Shown: positions 41,092-51,000, numbered from the stretch's first letter. The stretch: DNA of 64,000 nt from Flavipsychrobacter sp. (GCA_021155965.1 JAJNBJ010000010.1:62001-126000), one strand, 5' to 3'. Made by a program: numbers and translations. Notes: generated by a model from the letters alone, not told the origin.

Positions 41092-42105
41092 ATGGAATTA
41101 TACTTGGATTCAGCCAACCTTAAGGAAATTGAAGAAGGATTTAAACTAGGGTTTCTTAACGGTCTTACTACCACACCTACCTTCATGCAGCGCGAAGGCA
41201 TTGCAGATATTGATGCCATGATAGTGAAGCTATCTAAAATGGTGCCTGTCCTTCAGATAGAAGCTTTAGGTAATACTGCTGAAGATGTGGTGAAAGAAGC
41301 GCACCGCCAGTTAAAACTCGGGTTGGATCCGAAGAAAACGGTTTTTAAAATACCGGTTTCTCTTGAGGGCGTTCGTGCATGCAAGTTGTTGCGCAATGAT
41401 GGCCTGTTGGTGAATGTTCACCTTGTATATACTTTACAGCAGGCTTATATGGCTATGCATGCCGGTGCTTCTTATGTTTGCCCGCTGGTGGGCCGCCTGC
41501 AAGATCAGGGCCACGATGCATTGGCGCTTGTAAAACAGTGCGTAGATGCTGTCAATCACTATGGTTATGATACCAAGATCATGTTCAGCTCGGTACGTAC
41601 TACAGAACATGTACGTAACGCAATAAATGTAGGAGTGCATACAATTACAGTTCCACTGAAGATATTGAAATCGCTTACCGATAATAACTTCACCACAATT
41701 GGTACAGAGCAGTTCCTTAGCGATACCCGCCTGATGACGGTACGTGTGAAGGAAGCTATAAATGGCACTAACCCAATAGTGAGTGAAAGCTCGAACCTGA
41801 AAGATGCTATTGTAAAAATGACTGAATATGGCTTTGGCTGTATCACAGTTGTGAATGCTGACGGTAGCCTCAGTGGTATATTTACAGATGGCGACCTAAG
41901 AAGGTTATTGCAGAAAGATGGTGAGCATATTTTGGATAAGAAAGTAGGCGACCTGGTTAACAAAACACCTGTTAGCATAGATGCTAATGCCTTGCTGAAC
42001 GAGGCACAAGGCATCTTTAAGAAAATGAATGTGGATACTATTCTTGTAACTGAGAAAGGCAAGCCATGCGGCATGCTGGATATACAGGATTTGAAAAGAT
42101 ACTGA
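41092..42105 (+). CDS. Transaldolase-fold domain fused to KdsD-type CBS pair
   Basis: Residues 1-215 match small transaldolases/fructose-6-phosphate aldolase: Asp6 (ELYLDSANL), Glu57, Schiff-base Lys86 (FKIPVSLEG) and the VGRLQDQGHD segment. Canonical positions differ: TTNP is TTTP (Thr28 for Asn28), NVTLVF is NVHLVY (His110), and SPFVG is CPLVG (Cys130, Leu132). Residues about 225-337 are two CBS motifs. GIFTDGDLRR (262-271) is the signature of the KdsD/KpsF arabinose-5-phosphate isomerase tail. It sits between kdsA and a KdsC-like gene, and no SIS-type KdsD is in the window. I infer a role in supplying or controlling arabinose 5-phosphate; activity is unproven. Confidence 0.8.
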   Translation: MELYLDSANLKEIEEGFKLGFLNGLTTTPTFMQREGIADIDAMIVKLSKMVPVLQIEALGNTAEDVVKEAHRQLKLGLDPKKTVFKIPVSLEGVRACKLLRNDGLLVNVHLVYTLQQAYMAMHAGASYVCPLVGRLQDQGHDALALVKQCVDAVNHYGYDTKIMFSSVRTTEHVRNAINVGVHTITVPLKILKSLTDNNFTTIGTEQFLSDTRLMTVRVKEAINGTNPIVSESSNLKDAIVKMTEYGFGCITVVNADGSLSGIFTDGDLRRLLQKDGEHILDKKVGDLVNKTPVSIDANALLNEAQGIFKKMNVDTILVTEKGKPCGMLDIQDLKRY

Positions 42106-42110
42106 TCTGC

Positions 42111-42824
42111 ATGACAACTTCCGATCTCGATCATCTCAAAGGTCTTTTCTCAGGTACTTTTCTTGTTGAGCCATTAACGCTGCAGGAAAAACTACTGAAA
42201 GTAAAGGCATTCGTGTTCGATTGGGATGGCGTGTTCAATAACGGAACGAAGGATGCCAGTGGTTCCAGTCCGTTTAATGAGGTAGATTCTATGGGCATAA
42301 ACATGCTCCGGTTCAACCATTATTTATGGAAAGGTAAAATTCCATTTACAGCAGTGATTACAGGTGAGTTGAATACTGCAGCATTCACTTTTGCGCGAAG
42401 GGAGCACTTTCACGGAGTGTATTACAACATAAAAAACAAAAAGGAAGCACTGTTGCATCTATGCGAAAGGCATGGGATAGACCCACACGAAGTCGCTTTC
42501 TTTTATGATGATGTACTTGATCTCTCTGTTGCTGAGCTGGTTGGCCTACGCATTATGATAGGCCGTCCCGGAAGCCCTTTATTATCAGCGTTAGCTCAGA
42601 GAAATAAGCTTGTGGATTATATTACAGCAATGGATGGGAGCAGGAATGCAATACGTGAAGCGACTGAATTACTAATGGGCCTCAGCGGTAAGTATGATGA
42701 TACTATTATGCAAAGGGTGCATTATACTGATACCTACCACCAGTATCTGACTAACCGCAACGCGCATGAGCCCACTTTTTATACATTAACCTATTCAGAA
42801 ATAACAGAACAGCAGCCTAAATGA
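42111..42824 (+). CDS. KdsC-like HAD phosphatase (Kdo-8-phosphate phosphatase candidate)
   Basis: This C0-type HAD protein has the DxD nucleophile in FDWDGVFNNG (Asp37, Asp39), a motif II Thr in VITGE, a Lys in 'NIKNKKEAL', and the acidic motif FYDDVLDLSV (Asp133, Asp134). KdsC has the same order and hydrolyses Kdo 8-phosphate to Kdo. At 237 residues it is about 50 longer than typical KdsC because of a C-terminal extension of unknown role. The operon position supports the assignment. An ATG 45 bases upstream lies inside the preceding gene and is not favoured. The stop overlaps kdsB by 4 bases (ATGA). Confidence 0.8.
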   Translation: MTTSDLDHLKGLFSGTFLVEPLTLQEKLLKVKAFVFDWDGVFNNGTKDASGSSPFNEVDSMGINMLRFNHYLWKGKIPFTAVITGELNTAAFTFARREHFHGVYYNIKNKKEALLHLCERHGIDPHEVAFFYDDVLDLSVAELVGLRIMIGRPGSPLLSALAQRNKLVDYITAMDGSRNAIREATELLMGLSGKYDDTIMQRVHYTDTYHQYLTNRNAHEPTFYTLTYSEITEQQPK

Positions 42825-43564
42825 TAGCAGGCATTATTCCGGCAAGATATGCATCTACACGTTTCCCTGGTAAATCGCTGATTGATATCCAGGGTAAAAG
42901 CATGATACAGCGTGTGTATGAAGAAGCATCAAAAAGCACTTCTTTAAACAAGCTTGTTGTTGCGACTGATGATAAACGCATTTTTGATCATGTTGTTTCG
43001 TTTGGTGGTGAGGCTGTGATGACAGGCGCAGGCCATCCAAGTGGTACGGACCGTTGCTGGGATGCGTTGCAGCAAATTGGTAATATTTACCAATACGTTA
43101 TCAATATACAAGGCGATGAACCTTTTATCGATCCTGCTCAGATTGATGAACTGGCTGCAATACTGAAAGATGGAACAGTAGAATTGGCCACGCAGATGAT
43201 ACCTGTAAGCAATTACGAAGAGCTGTTTGATAAAGGGGAAGTGAAAATAGTGTTGAATAACAAAATGGAAGCACTTTACTTTAGCCGTATGGTGATCCCC
43301 TTTATCAAGGGTGTTGAGGAAAAAGATTGGCATAAGCACCATGCATACTTTCGTCATGTGGGTATGTATGCCTATCGCAGGGATATATTAGAGAAGATAA
43401 CTAACCTGTCTGTTTCGCCTTTGGAAAAGGCTGAATCGTTAGAGCAGCTTCGCTGGCTGGAAGGTGGCTTTAAAATAAAATGCGTTACCACCCGGTATGA
43501 AAGTCATTGCATTGATACGCCAGAAGATGTTGAAAAAGTGCTGAGGCGCATGGGAAGACATTAA
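42821..43564 (+). CDS. kdsB: CMP-Kdo synthetase KdsB (possibly CMP-Kdo8N form)
   Basis: KdsB activates Kdo with CTP for WaaA. Motifs include IIPARYASTRFPGKSL (CTP-binding loop), ATDD, 'GHPSGTDRCWDAL', NIQGDEPFI and HVGMYAYRRDIL. The 247 residues are normal. In Shewanella a dedicated KdsB homologue prefers Kdo8N. The linkage to kdnA and kdnB suggests the same here, but no residue visible to me decides it. It overlaps the phosphatase gene by 4 bases. Confidence 0.94.
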   Translation: MIAGIIPARYASTRFPGKSLIDIQGKSMIQRVYEEASKSTSLNKLVVATDDKRIFDHVVSFGGEAVMTGAGHPSGTDRCWDALQQIGNIYQYVINIQGDEPFIDPAQIDELAAILKDGTVELATQMIPVSNYEELFDKGEVKIVLNNKMEALYFSRMVIPFIKGVEEKDWHKHHAYFRHVGMYAYRRDILEKITNLSVSPLEKAESLEQLRWLEGGFKIKCVTTRYESHCIDTPEDVEKVLRRMGRH

Positions 43565-43626
43565 TTTACCCGCTTTTTCATTTTTTCTTTTGTACGCTCT
43601 TAACTTTTACCTTACCTCTTATGCAC

Positions 43627-43634
43627 TATCTTTG
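43627..43634 (+). promoter_or_regulatory. Promoter -7 box TATCTTTG (sdaA)
   Basis: It matches TAnnTTTG, with GCGCC before the GTG start at 43640, so the mRNA is probably leaderless. Confidence 0.55.
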
Positions 43635-43639
43635 CGCCC

Positions 43640-45064
43640 GTGAAACAGGAAAGCATCTCGGTTTTTGATATTTTTAAGATTGGCATAGGTCCCAGTAGCT
43701 CACATACACTCGGTCCCTGGCGTGCTGCCCAGCGGTTCATAGCATCTGTTAAGCAAAAAGGAATTGATAAGGTAACTAGTGTTCGGGTGCTTCTTTATGG
43801 CTCATTGGCTAAAACAGGCAAAGGGCATGGAACTGATGTTGCGGTATTGCTCGGTTTGTGTGGTGAAGATCCTGTTACGTTCGATGTGAATTTGATAGAA
43901 CCACGGATGGAGCAGATCTTGGAACAGCGGAAACTTAATCTAAACAACGAGCACGTCATCAATTTTGATCCCGCTGAAGACGTTGTTTTTCTGTTAGACC
44001 AAAGTTTGCCATTCCATCCTAATGCATTAACATTTTTATGCTCCTATAACGACGGAGACGAAATAGCCGAAACTTTTTATTCAATTGGTGGTGGTTTTGT
44101 AGTGAAAGAAGGTGAAGAAGATGATGACAGTGCACTGGTAAAACTTCCTTACCCGATAGAGAAAGCTGAATACTTACTGGCTGCATGTGATAAGACTGGT
44201 CTTGACATATCAGGTGTAGTTATGCTCAATGAAAAGACATGGCGTAGCGAAGAAGAAACAAAAACAGGTGTGTTGCGTATTTGGGAAACTATGCGCGATT
44301 GTATTTTTCGTGGTTGCCATATTGGTGGAGAGTTACCGGGTGGGTTACAAGTAAAGCGCCGTGCGTTTGAACTAAATAAAAATCTTACCGCAGATAAAAC
44401 ATACAATAGTTTTGATGAATGGCTGGCTGTTATCCGCAGTGGTGGTCATTCTTTTAAATATACCCTTGATTGGGTCAGTTGCTTTGCATTGGCTGTAAAT
44501 GAAGAGAATGCGTCCTTTAGCCGTGTTGTTACTGCGCCAACCAATGGTGCTGCCGGTGTTGTTCCCGCAGTGTTATTGTATTTTATCGCATTTTGCGATG
44601 GCTACGACAATGAGAAGATCATCAAATACCTGCTCACGGCATCAGAAATAGGCAGCATCTTTAAGAAAGGTGCAACACTTTCCGCTGCAATGGGTGGTTG
44701 TCAGGCAGAGATAGGCGTATCATCATCAATGGCTGCGGCAGCCCTTACCGAGGCGCTTGGTGGAACAGTTGACCAAAGCCTTATGGCTGCGGAAATAGCT
44801 ATGGAGCATCATCTTGGGCTTACCTGCGACCCGGTTGGTGGCCTTGTGCAGGTGCCATGTATTGAGCGCAACACAATGGGGGCTATAAAAGCTATCACTG
44901 CATCTCAACTTGCTTTGCAAAGCAATCCAGATCACGCACGCATATCTCTTGATGCAGTAGTAAATACTATGTGGGAAACAGCTCTCGACATGGATCATAA
45001 ATATAAAGAGACAGCAGAAGGTGGTTTAGCTGTTCAGCTCCCAATTAGTCTTAGTGAATGCTAA
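43640..45064 (+). CDS. sdaA: L-serine ammonia-lyase (iron-sulfur type)
   Basis: This single-chain 474-residue enzyme deaminates L-serine to pyruvate. The N-terminal part carries '[22 protein letters not shown]' (beta domain), and the C-terminal alpha domain carries [17 protein letters not shown], '[24 protein letters not shown]' and '[20 protein letters not shown]'. These hold the Cys residues that ligate the [4Fe-4S] cluster. The GTG start directly follows a TATCTTTG box. Confidence 0.94.
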   Translation: MKQESISVFDIFKIGIGPSSSHTLGPWRAAQRFIASVKQKGIDKVTSVRVLLYGSLAKTGKGHGTDVAVLLGLCGEDPVTFDVNLIEPRMEQILEQRKLNLNNEHVINFDPAEDVVFLLDQSLPFHPNALTFLCSYNDGDEIAETFYSIGGGFVVKEGEEDDDSALVKLPYPIEKAEYLLAACDKTGLDISGVVMLNEKTWRSEEETKTGVLRIWETMRDCIFRGCHIGGELPGGLQVKRRAFELNKNLTADKTYNSFDEWLAVIRSGGHSFKYTLDWVSCFALAVNEENASFSRVVTAPTNGAAGVVPAVLLYFIAFCDGYDNEKIIKYLLTASEIGSIFKKGATLSAAMGGCQAEIGVSSSMAAAALTEALGGTVDQSLMAAEIAMEHHLGLTCDPVGGLVQVPCIERNTMGAIKAITASQLALQSNPDHARISLDAVVNTMWETALDMDHKYKETAEGGLAVQLPISLSEC

Positions 45065-45086
45065 TTTAATAGCAATAATTAATTGA

Positions 45087-45104
45087 ATTTCAATGTATTG
45101 AAAT
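45087..45104. promoter_or_regulatory. Palindrome upstream of the ethylene-receptor-like kinase gene
   Basis: ATTTCAAT and ATTGAAAT are perfect 8-bp inverted arms around GT. The element lies 63 bases before the chosen ATG of the kinase, in the gap after sdaA, and may be an operator. Confidence 0.5.
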
Positions 45105-45167
45105 CGTGTGGGAAAGTTGTTGTACCAATTTTTTCATTCAATACAATGTTTTTCTATTTTTATTGTC

Positions 45168-46769
45168 ATGAGCCAGGTTGGCGATTTTTTCAGTAAACTT
45201 TTTGATACAACCAATTTTCCTCCGCGATGGCATTGTGGAAGGTGGTCGGATTTTCACGGCTGGCTCTACATCATCAGCGATATTATGGTCTGGGCTGCTT
45301 ATTTCGCTATTCCGCTCATTATCGTTCGGTTTGTTTCAAAGAGAACGGACGCGCGTTTCGTCCGTATCTATTTCCTGTTTGCAGCCTTTATCCTTGCCTG
45401 CGGTTCTACCCATCTTATAGATGCACTTGCATTCTGGTTCCCTTTCTACAGGTTCAATGCTTTAGTGCGTTTTTGTACAGGTGTCATTAGCTGGATCACG
45501 GTATTCAGCCTGATACGCATATTGCCTATGGCTAAATCTCTGAAGACAGCGGAGCAATTGGAAGCAGAGATAGAACAGCGTAAAAAAGCAGAAGAGCAAT
45601 TGCAGGTAAATAATGCGCTGTTGAACGAAGCGCAGGATATCGCACGCCTCGGGCATTGGCAATGGGATATCCCGTCAAATAAAGTAACGTGGTCGGAGTC
45701 AACGCTCAGGATATTCGGGGTGCCGCCAGATGTAAAAGAAATGACCTACGAGGACTACTTGCAAAAACTTCATCCTGAAGAGAGAAACATGATGCAGGAG
45801 CGTGTGGCAAAAGCATTGGAAGAAAAGGTGTACCCGCCTTTTTATCACCGTATTATATGGCCCGATGGACAAGTAAGAATATTGCTGGGGAAAGGTGAGG
45901 TGGTAGCAGACGACACCGGGAAAGTGGTGAAAATGATAGGTACAGTGCAGGATATTACCGACCAGAAAAATTCGGAGCAGGAACTTTTGCTCAAAACACA
46001 AAAGCTTGAGGCTTCCAATGTAGAACTGCAAAAATTTGCTTTTGTGGCCTCACACGACCTTAGGGAGCCATTAAGAAAGATAATTACGTTCGGCTCAATG
46101 CTGGAGCGGGAGTATAAAGATACACTCGGTGAAAAGGGTAACCTTTACCTGCAAAAGATGACGGGTGCATCACTGCGAATGCAGAAGCTGATTGATGATA
46201 TTCTTGATTTCTCAAAGCTGACGGTTAATCCACGGGCGTTTACTAAAGTAAAGCTGAACGATGTTGTTAGCCAGGTACTTTCCGATATGGAGGTAGCCAC
46301 TACCAAAGCCAATGCCAATATCCAGGTGTCACAGTTACCCGAAATAGAAGGCAATGCCAGCCAGCTTGGCCAGCTATTTCAAAACTTAATTAGTAATGCT
46401 GTTAAGTTTACAAAGCCCGGCGAGGCGCCTGTTATCCGTATTCATGCCAAGTATGTGGATGCAACAAACCTTCCAAAGGATTTTTTAAAAGACCACCAGT
46501 TCCATCTTTCAATGAACAAAAAGTATTGCCAGGTATTTGTGGAAGATAAGGGGATCGGTTTTGATGAGGCATATCTTGATAAGATATTCCTGATCTTCCA
46601 GCGCCTGCACGACAGGACTGAGTATGAGGGCACTGGGGTCGGACTTGCTGTCTGTAAAAAAGTAGTTGACCTGCACAATGGTTACATTACTGCCTACAGT
46701 AAGCTGGGTGAAGGGGCTACATTCGTTTTTATCCTTCCGTTAACCCAGGACATTATCGAGCTAGGCTAG
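45168..46769 (+). CDS. Histidine kinase with ethylene-binding-domain-like N-terminus
   Basis: Residues about 30-125 form three membrane helices aligning without gaps to the plant ETR1 ethylene-binding domain, offset by 13: Asp38 (ETR1 Asp25), Tyr45 (Tyr32), Pro49 (Pro36), Ile75 (Ile62), Cys78 (Cys65) and His82 (His69). Cys78 and His82 (LACGSTHLID) are the copper-ligand pair. A coiled linker, a PAS domain (about 145-265), HisKA with His296 (SHDLREPLRKI) and an ATPase domain (NLISNAVKF, DKGIGFD, GTGVGLA) follow. There is no receiver domain and no response-regulator gene next to it. A GTG at 45108 would add 20 hydrophobic residues. The C-terminus overlaps the convergent rlmI by 4 bases. Confidence 0.88.
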   Translation: MSQVGDFFSKLFDTTNFPPRWHCGRWSDFHGWLYIISDIMVWAAYFAIPLIIVRFVSKRTDARFVRIYFLFAAFILACGSTHLIDALAFWFPFYRFNALVRFCTGVISWITVFSLIRILPMAKSLKTAEQLEAEIEQRKKAEEQLQVNNALLNEAQDIARLGHWQWDIPSNKVTWSESTLRIFGVPPDVKEMTYEDYLQKLHPEERNMMQERVAKALEEKVYPPFYHRIIWPDGQVRILLGKGEVVADDTGKVVKMIGTVQDITDQKNSEQELLLKTQKLEASNVELQKFAFVASHDLREPLRKIITFGSMLEREYKDTLGEKGNLYLQKMTGASLRMQKLIDDILDFSKLTVNPRAFTKVKLNDVVSQVLSDMEVATTKANANIQVSQLPEIEGNASQLGQLFQNLISNAVKFTKPGEAPVIRIHAKYVDATNLPKDFLKDHQFHLSMNKKYCQVFVEDKGIGFDEAYLDKIFLIFQRLHDRTEYEGTGVGLAVCKKVVDLHNGYITAYSKLGEGATFVFILPLTQDIIELG

Positions 46770-47938
46770 AGCATTTGCACTATCAGGAATTTCAGGTATT
46801 GCGTGGATGGCACATTCCATAGAATAGGGTGGTCGCTTGCCTGTGTGCGCCATTCCACCTGCCTTAATGTGCGCCGTGCATCTTTTGCAGCATCGCCTAT
46901 CACGTTCAGGAACATTTCCGGAGTAACCAGGTTTGTACAGGATGCTGTTACCAGGAACCCGCCGGGCTTCACCAGCTTCATGCCCCTAAGGTTCACCTCC
47001 TTATAGCCGGTTACGGCTTTTTGTATATTTTCCCTGCTTTTGGTGAATGCAGGTGGGTCAAGCATCACTACATCATATCGCCTTCCGTCTTTTGCCCATT
47101 GTTTTAGAACATCAAAAGCATTCAATGCCTCAAACTTGCAGATGTCCTGGTAGCCATTTAACTCTGCATTTTTTCGTGCAGTGGCCACGGCAGTTTCTGA
47201 TATATCCAGGCCCAATACACTTTTAGCGCCATAATGTGCTGCATGCAGCGAGAAGGTGCCTGTATAACAGAATACTTCCAGCACATCTGCATCCTTCACT
47301 ATTGGTTTTATTGCCCTGCGGTTATCCTGCTGGTCGAGGAAATACCCGGTCTTTTGTCCATTCTCTATATCTACATGGAATTTCAGTCCGTTCTCATTAA
47401 TGGTGATGTTGGTTTCAAAAGGCGCGGATAAAAAACCTTTTATTTGTTCCATGCCCTCAATGGTGCGCACCGGCACATCATTACGCTCATAGATACCTTT
47501 TGGGTTAAATATTTTCTGAATGGCATTTACAATAGCCCCTTTCCAGCGCTCTATGCCTAAAGCAAGCGACTGTATAACAAAATGGTCGTTGAACTTATCA
47601 ATGATAAGTGCAGGTAACATATCGGCCTCACCAAATATCAGGCGGCAATTCTCCACATAGCCAAGCAGCTTTCTGTACTCCCATGCCTCCTTTATGCGTT
47701 TATAAAAGAATTGCTCATCAATGGTCTCATTCTTATCTCTTGTCAGTAACCTTATGCGTATTTGCGATGCAGGGTTAATATAGCCTTTCCCGATAAAAGA
47801 GCCGTTGTAAGAATATACTTCCACAATATCTCCCGGCTCTGCAGTGCCTTCGCTGTCGCCCAATTCATTGCCAAATACCCACGGATGCCCATTTGCCACC
47901 CGGTCGCCTATTTTTTTCCTCAAAAAGAATTTCGCCAT
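46766..47938 (-). CDS. rlmI: 23S rRNA methyltransferase, RlmI family
   Basis: This PUA-plus-Rossmann class I methyltransferase has 390 residues. The N-terminal 'RVANGHPWVFGNEL' is the PUA-type start, followed by 'GYFLDQQDNRRAI', the SAM-binding VLEVFCYTGTFSLHAA, the acidic LGLDIS, and the catalytic LDPPAFTKS and VTASCTNLV. RlmI makes m5C1962 of 23S rRNA, and this member is presumed equivalent. The ATG follows a TATCTTTG box by four bases, suggesting a leaderless message. Confidence 0.92.
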   Translation of the reverse strand: MAKFFLRKKIGDRVANGHPWVFGNELGDSEGTAEPGDIVEVYSYNGSFIGKGYINPASQIRIRLLTRDKNETIDEQFFYKRIKEAWEYRKLLGYVENCRLIFGEADMLPALIIDKFNDHFVIQSLALGIERWKGAIVNAIQKIFNPKGIYERNDVPVRTIEGMEQIKGFLSAPFETNITINENGLKFHVDIENGQKTGYFLDQQDNRRAIKPIVKDADVLEVFCYTGTFSLHAAHYGAKSVLGLDISETAVATARKNAELNGYQDICKFEALNAFDVLKQWAKDGRRYDVVMLDPPAFTKSRENIQKAVTGYKEVNLRGMKLVKPGGFLVTASCTNLVTPEMFLNVIGDAAKDARRTLRQVEWRTQASDHPILWNVPSTQYLKFLIVQML

Positions 47939-47942
47939 GCCG

Positions 47943-47950
47943 CAAAGATA
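47943..47950 (-). promoter_or_regulatory. Promoter -7 box TATCTTTG (rlmI)
   Basis: It matches TAnnTTTG on the minus strand, four bases before the rlmI ATG. Confidence 0.6.
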
Positions 47951-47972
47951 GGCTGATTACGCTATTCCATTA

Positions 47973-48009
47973 AATAAGAAAGCTCTCCATTTTGGAGAGC
48001 TTTCTTATT
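47973..48009. terminator. Strong hairpin between surface-protein gene and rlmI
   Basis: AATAAGAAAGCTCTCC pairs perfectly (16 bp) with its complement across a 5-base ATTTT/AAAAT loop. It lies 15 bases beyond the 3' end of the minus-strand surface-protein gene and before the rlmI promoter, so it should stop read-through. Confidence 0.8.
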
Positions 48010-48024
48010 ATGCAGAGGTTATAC

Positions 48025-51000
48025 TTATCGTTTCATAATAACCAGCTTTTGTGTCTGCACTGCTTGACCTGTGCTCAGGGTCACTAAATAAGTGCCTGCG
48101 GCAAGACTGCTGGCATCAACCGGTATGGTTTGTGATCCTTTTTGCAGGCTAACGGTTTTAGTCATCATAGTCCTGCCGGTTATGTCTGAGATACGCATTT
48201 CAGCGTTGGCCGCAAACTCGCTTGAAATAACTGCGCTGAAGCTGTTTTCAGCAGGGTTCGGGTAGATAGTGAATGAGTTAGCTACAGCAGAAGTTACATT
48301 GTTCACATAGTTACTTGCGCCGGATGAACTCAAAGTGTTCAAGGTAGTGTTGGTTGATATTGGTTCATTATGATCGAAGTAGATAGATGCCCTGTTCCTG
48401 AACTGTGAGCCAACCGCCAAACCGGGTTTTATATGAACAGTGTAAGTGAACATGCCATTGCTGCGCACTTCGTCGGCCGATCTTGTTGGCAGGTTGATGT
48501 TGTTGAACATGAACTTCGCGATCTTCCTTGTTCCATTTTGTGTAAGCGTAACCTGGCAGGGAGATGAATAATATACCGGGCGCAATGTTGTCCAGTCAAG
48601 GTTATCATCCAAAGTATCTATTACCATAACGTTCTCTGCCATCCAGTTGCCGGTGTTCTGGAAATGCACCATGTATTCGAGCACCGAATCTGTATGTGGT
48701 ATCATTCCTGCTGTTCCTGCTCCCTTAGGACTCACTTCTTTAAAGTTAGGCTCGTAAGAAGCTACTACCTGGGTTGAGTAATGCCTGATGTTATTCCATG
48801 GTGAAGCATCCGTGAGCCAGTTCGATGTAGGCTGTATATGTACAGCAGTATCCCTGAAGCTAACATTGGTGCCTACAGGCATATTTGCAGGCACATGGTA
48901 GTTCATGTAGAACCGTGTAGATGCACCTGGTGCCAAAGATGGCATGCTGTCTGCTGTGTAGTAATTAGACCCGCCTGAGAAATAACATGCATTTACAAAC
49001 GCAGGTACATATAATTGGCCGTCAGGTCTGTAGGTTATCAGTAATGAATCTGCGGTTATAGTACCGTCATTGGTTACAATAGTTATTTGCGAATAAGTGT
49101 TGCCTGCCACAGGTGGCGCATAATTCCATGTGCTGATGTGTACATCGCGTGCTGTATCTGTAGAGTCAGCAAAGTTCACCGTGTTCAGACAGCCTGTGCT
49201 GGCTGTTATCGCAAGCGGTATATCGTTTAGCTGGCATGCAGCAAGGTGGTGGTGTGCAGGTAATTTCTGTGAAACAGTATAAATGCCCGAAGGTACTTTG
49301 TAAGAGTAATAACCGCTTGCATTTGTGTATGTGTATGCTGTGCCAAATGTGCTGCCTGCGATCTTTATTTGTATGTTCGATATACCCGGTTCGCCAACAT
49401 CCTGTACACAGTTGTTGTTGCCATCATGATACACAGTGCCTTCTATGGTGCAATAACAGCTTGAGTTTGTTGTGTCATAGGGCATGTAAGAGTATCTTCT
49501 CGGCGTGGTGCAGCCCGCTGCATCAGTCGCATGCACCCAGTAAGGCCCGGGCGTAACTCCGGTAATAACCCTTGTGGTGCCGCCTGTGCTCCAGCCATAC
49601 GCGTAGGGTGGTGTGCCCCCCCAAGCCCAGGCACTGTCAATACCGTTATTGGCATACAGGCAGGTTGATGGAGTGGTCACTACGCCAACACCAACAGGCG
49701 ATGTTGAGGGCAGGAAATAAGTGCGTGTAGTTTTGCAGCCTACTGCGTCTGTTACAGTAACAGTATGGTTGCCTGCCTGCCTGCCTGTTATGGTTGCAGT
49801 GGTTGCACCGGTATTCCATACATATGTGTAAGGCGCAGGGCCACCTACCGGATATACGGTCATCTTGCCGTTAGCAGCAGTGCATACTGCCGGTGTAGCC
49901 AGGAAGCTCAGGCTGATGGTATTTATCGGCGGCACAAAAGCAGTGCCGCTTTGTTTGCAGCCCATTGCATCTGTAACTTCGAAATAGTAATTGCCCGATT
50001 TTAATAATGTAGCAGTGATGCCCGTATGGGCCGGTGAAGTATGCCATGTTGTTGTATAAGGTGGTGTGCCACCCCCTATGGTTAACGTAGCATTGCCGGT
50101 TGGGCTTGTACATAAGCTTGGTGTAGTAGTATAAGTGATCGCTATAGGAGTGGAAACACCTACAAAACCACCATCCATACCTATACAGCCATTGGCGTCA
50201 GTAACGTTTATTGTATAAAAGCCAGTGCCCAGCCCGCATTGCGATTGTGTGGTTGCTCCATTGCTCCATACATAGCTGTAAGGCGCTGTGCCGCCTGTGC
50301 CGAATGCGATCACAGTACCATCGTAAGAGGTACATGAAGCAGGAGTAGGAACCACTGGTGCAGTAACACTGATCGATTGCGGCACAAAGCCAAAGGCTGA
50401 TACGGCACAACCAACCGCATCCGTAACGGTTACCTGGTAAGTGCCGGTTACAAGGCTGCCTATTGAGCGCGTAGTAGCGCCTGTGGACCATTTGTAAGTG
50501 AACGGTGCAGCACCTCCGCCATATACCACGGCCTCTGCGCTGCCATTGGTACAAGCAGCTGTTGTTGTGCTGATACTGTCAGAAAAGCTTGGCAACACAT
50601 AGGCAAATATTTGGATGTCCTCTACAAGTGAGCCATAAGTGCAACCTGCCGCATCGGTAACAGTAACCCCATATATATTGCCGGGCGTTACGGGGGTGGG
50701 GTTCATTGTGCCAACAATGCCTGATGTAGCGATCTCGTACCATTCATAGTGGAAAGGAGCTGTTCCGCCACCACACATACTAGCTGTTAGCGTATCCTTT
50801 GCCGGACATACACCAGCGGCAATACTTAATGGGCAAATCGTGAAAGGTGGTGCACCTGCATAGTCGCCTGAATCAAAAACTCCCAATGCATCAGTAGCAG
50901 AAATTGAGATAGGCCCGCCGGAATAGCCCGTAAGTGCATCGGATGGGCCAACGACTCCTGTGTGCATGATTGTTGTTCCCGCTGAGCCATGTGTGTACCA

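Noticed and set aside
41565-42134. 189-codon antisense frame over the transaldolase-CBS gene
   Set aside because: The plus-strand protein has clear family motifs in both domains. The antisense product has none.
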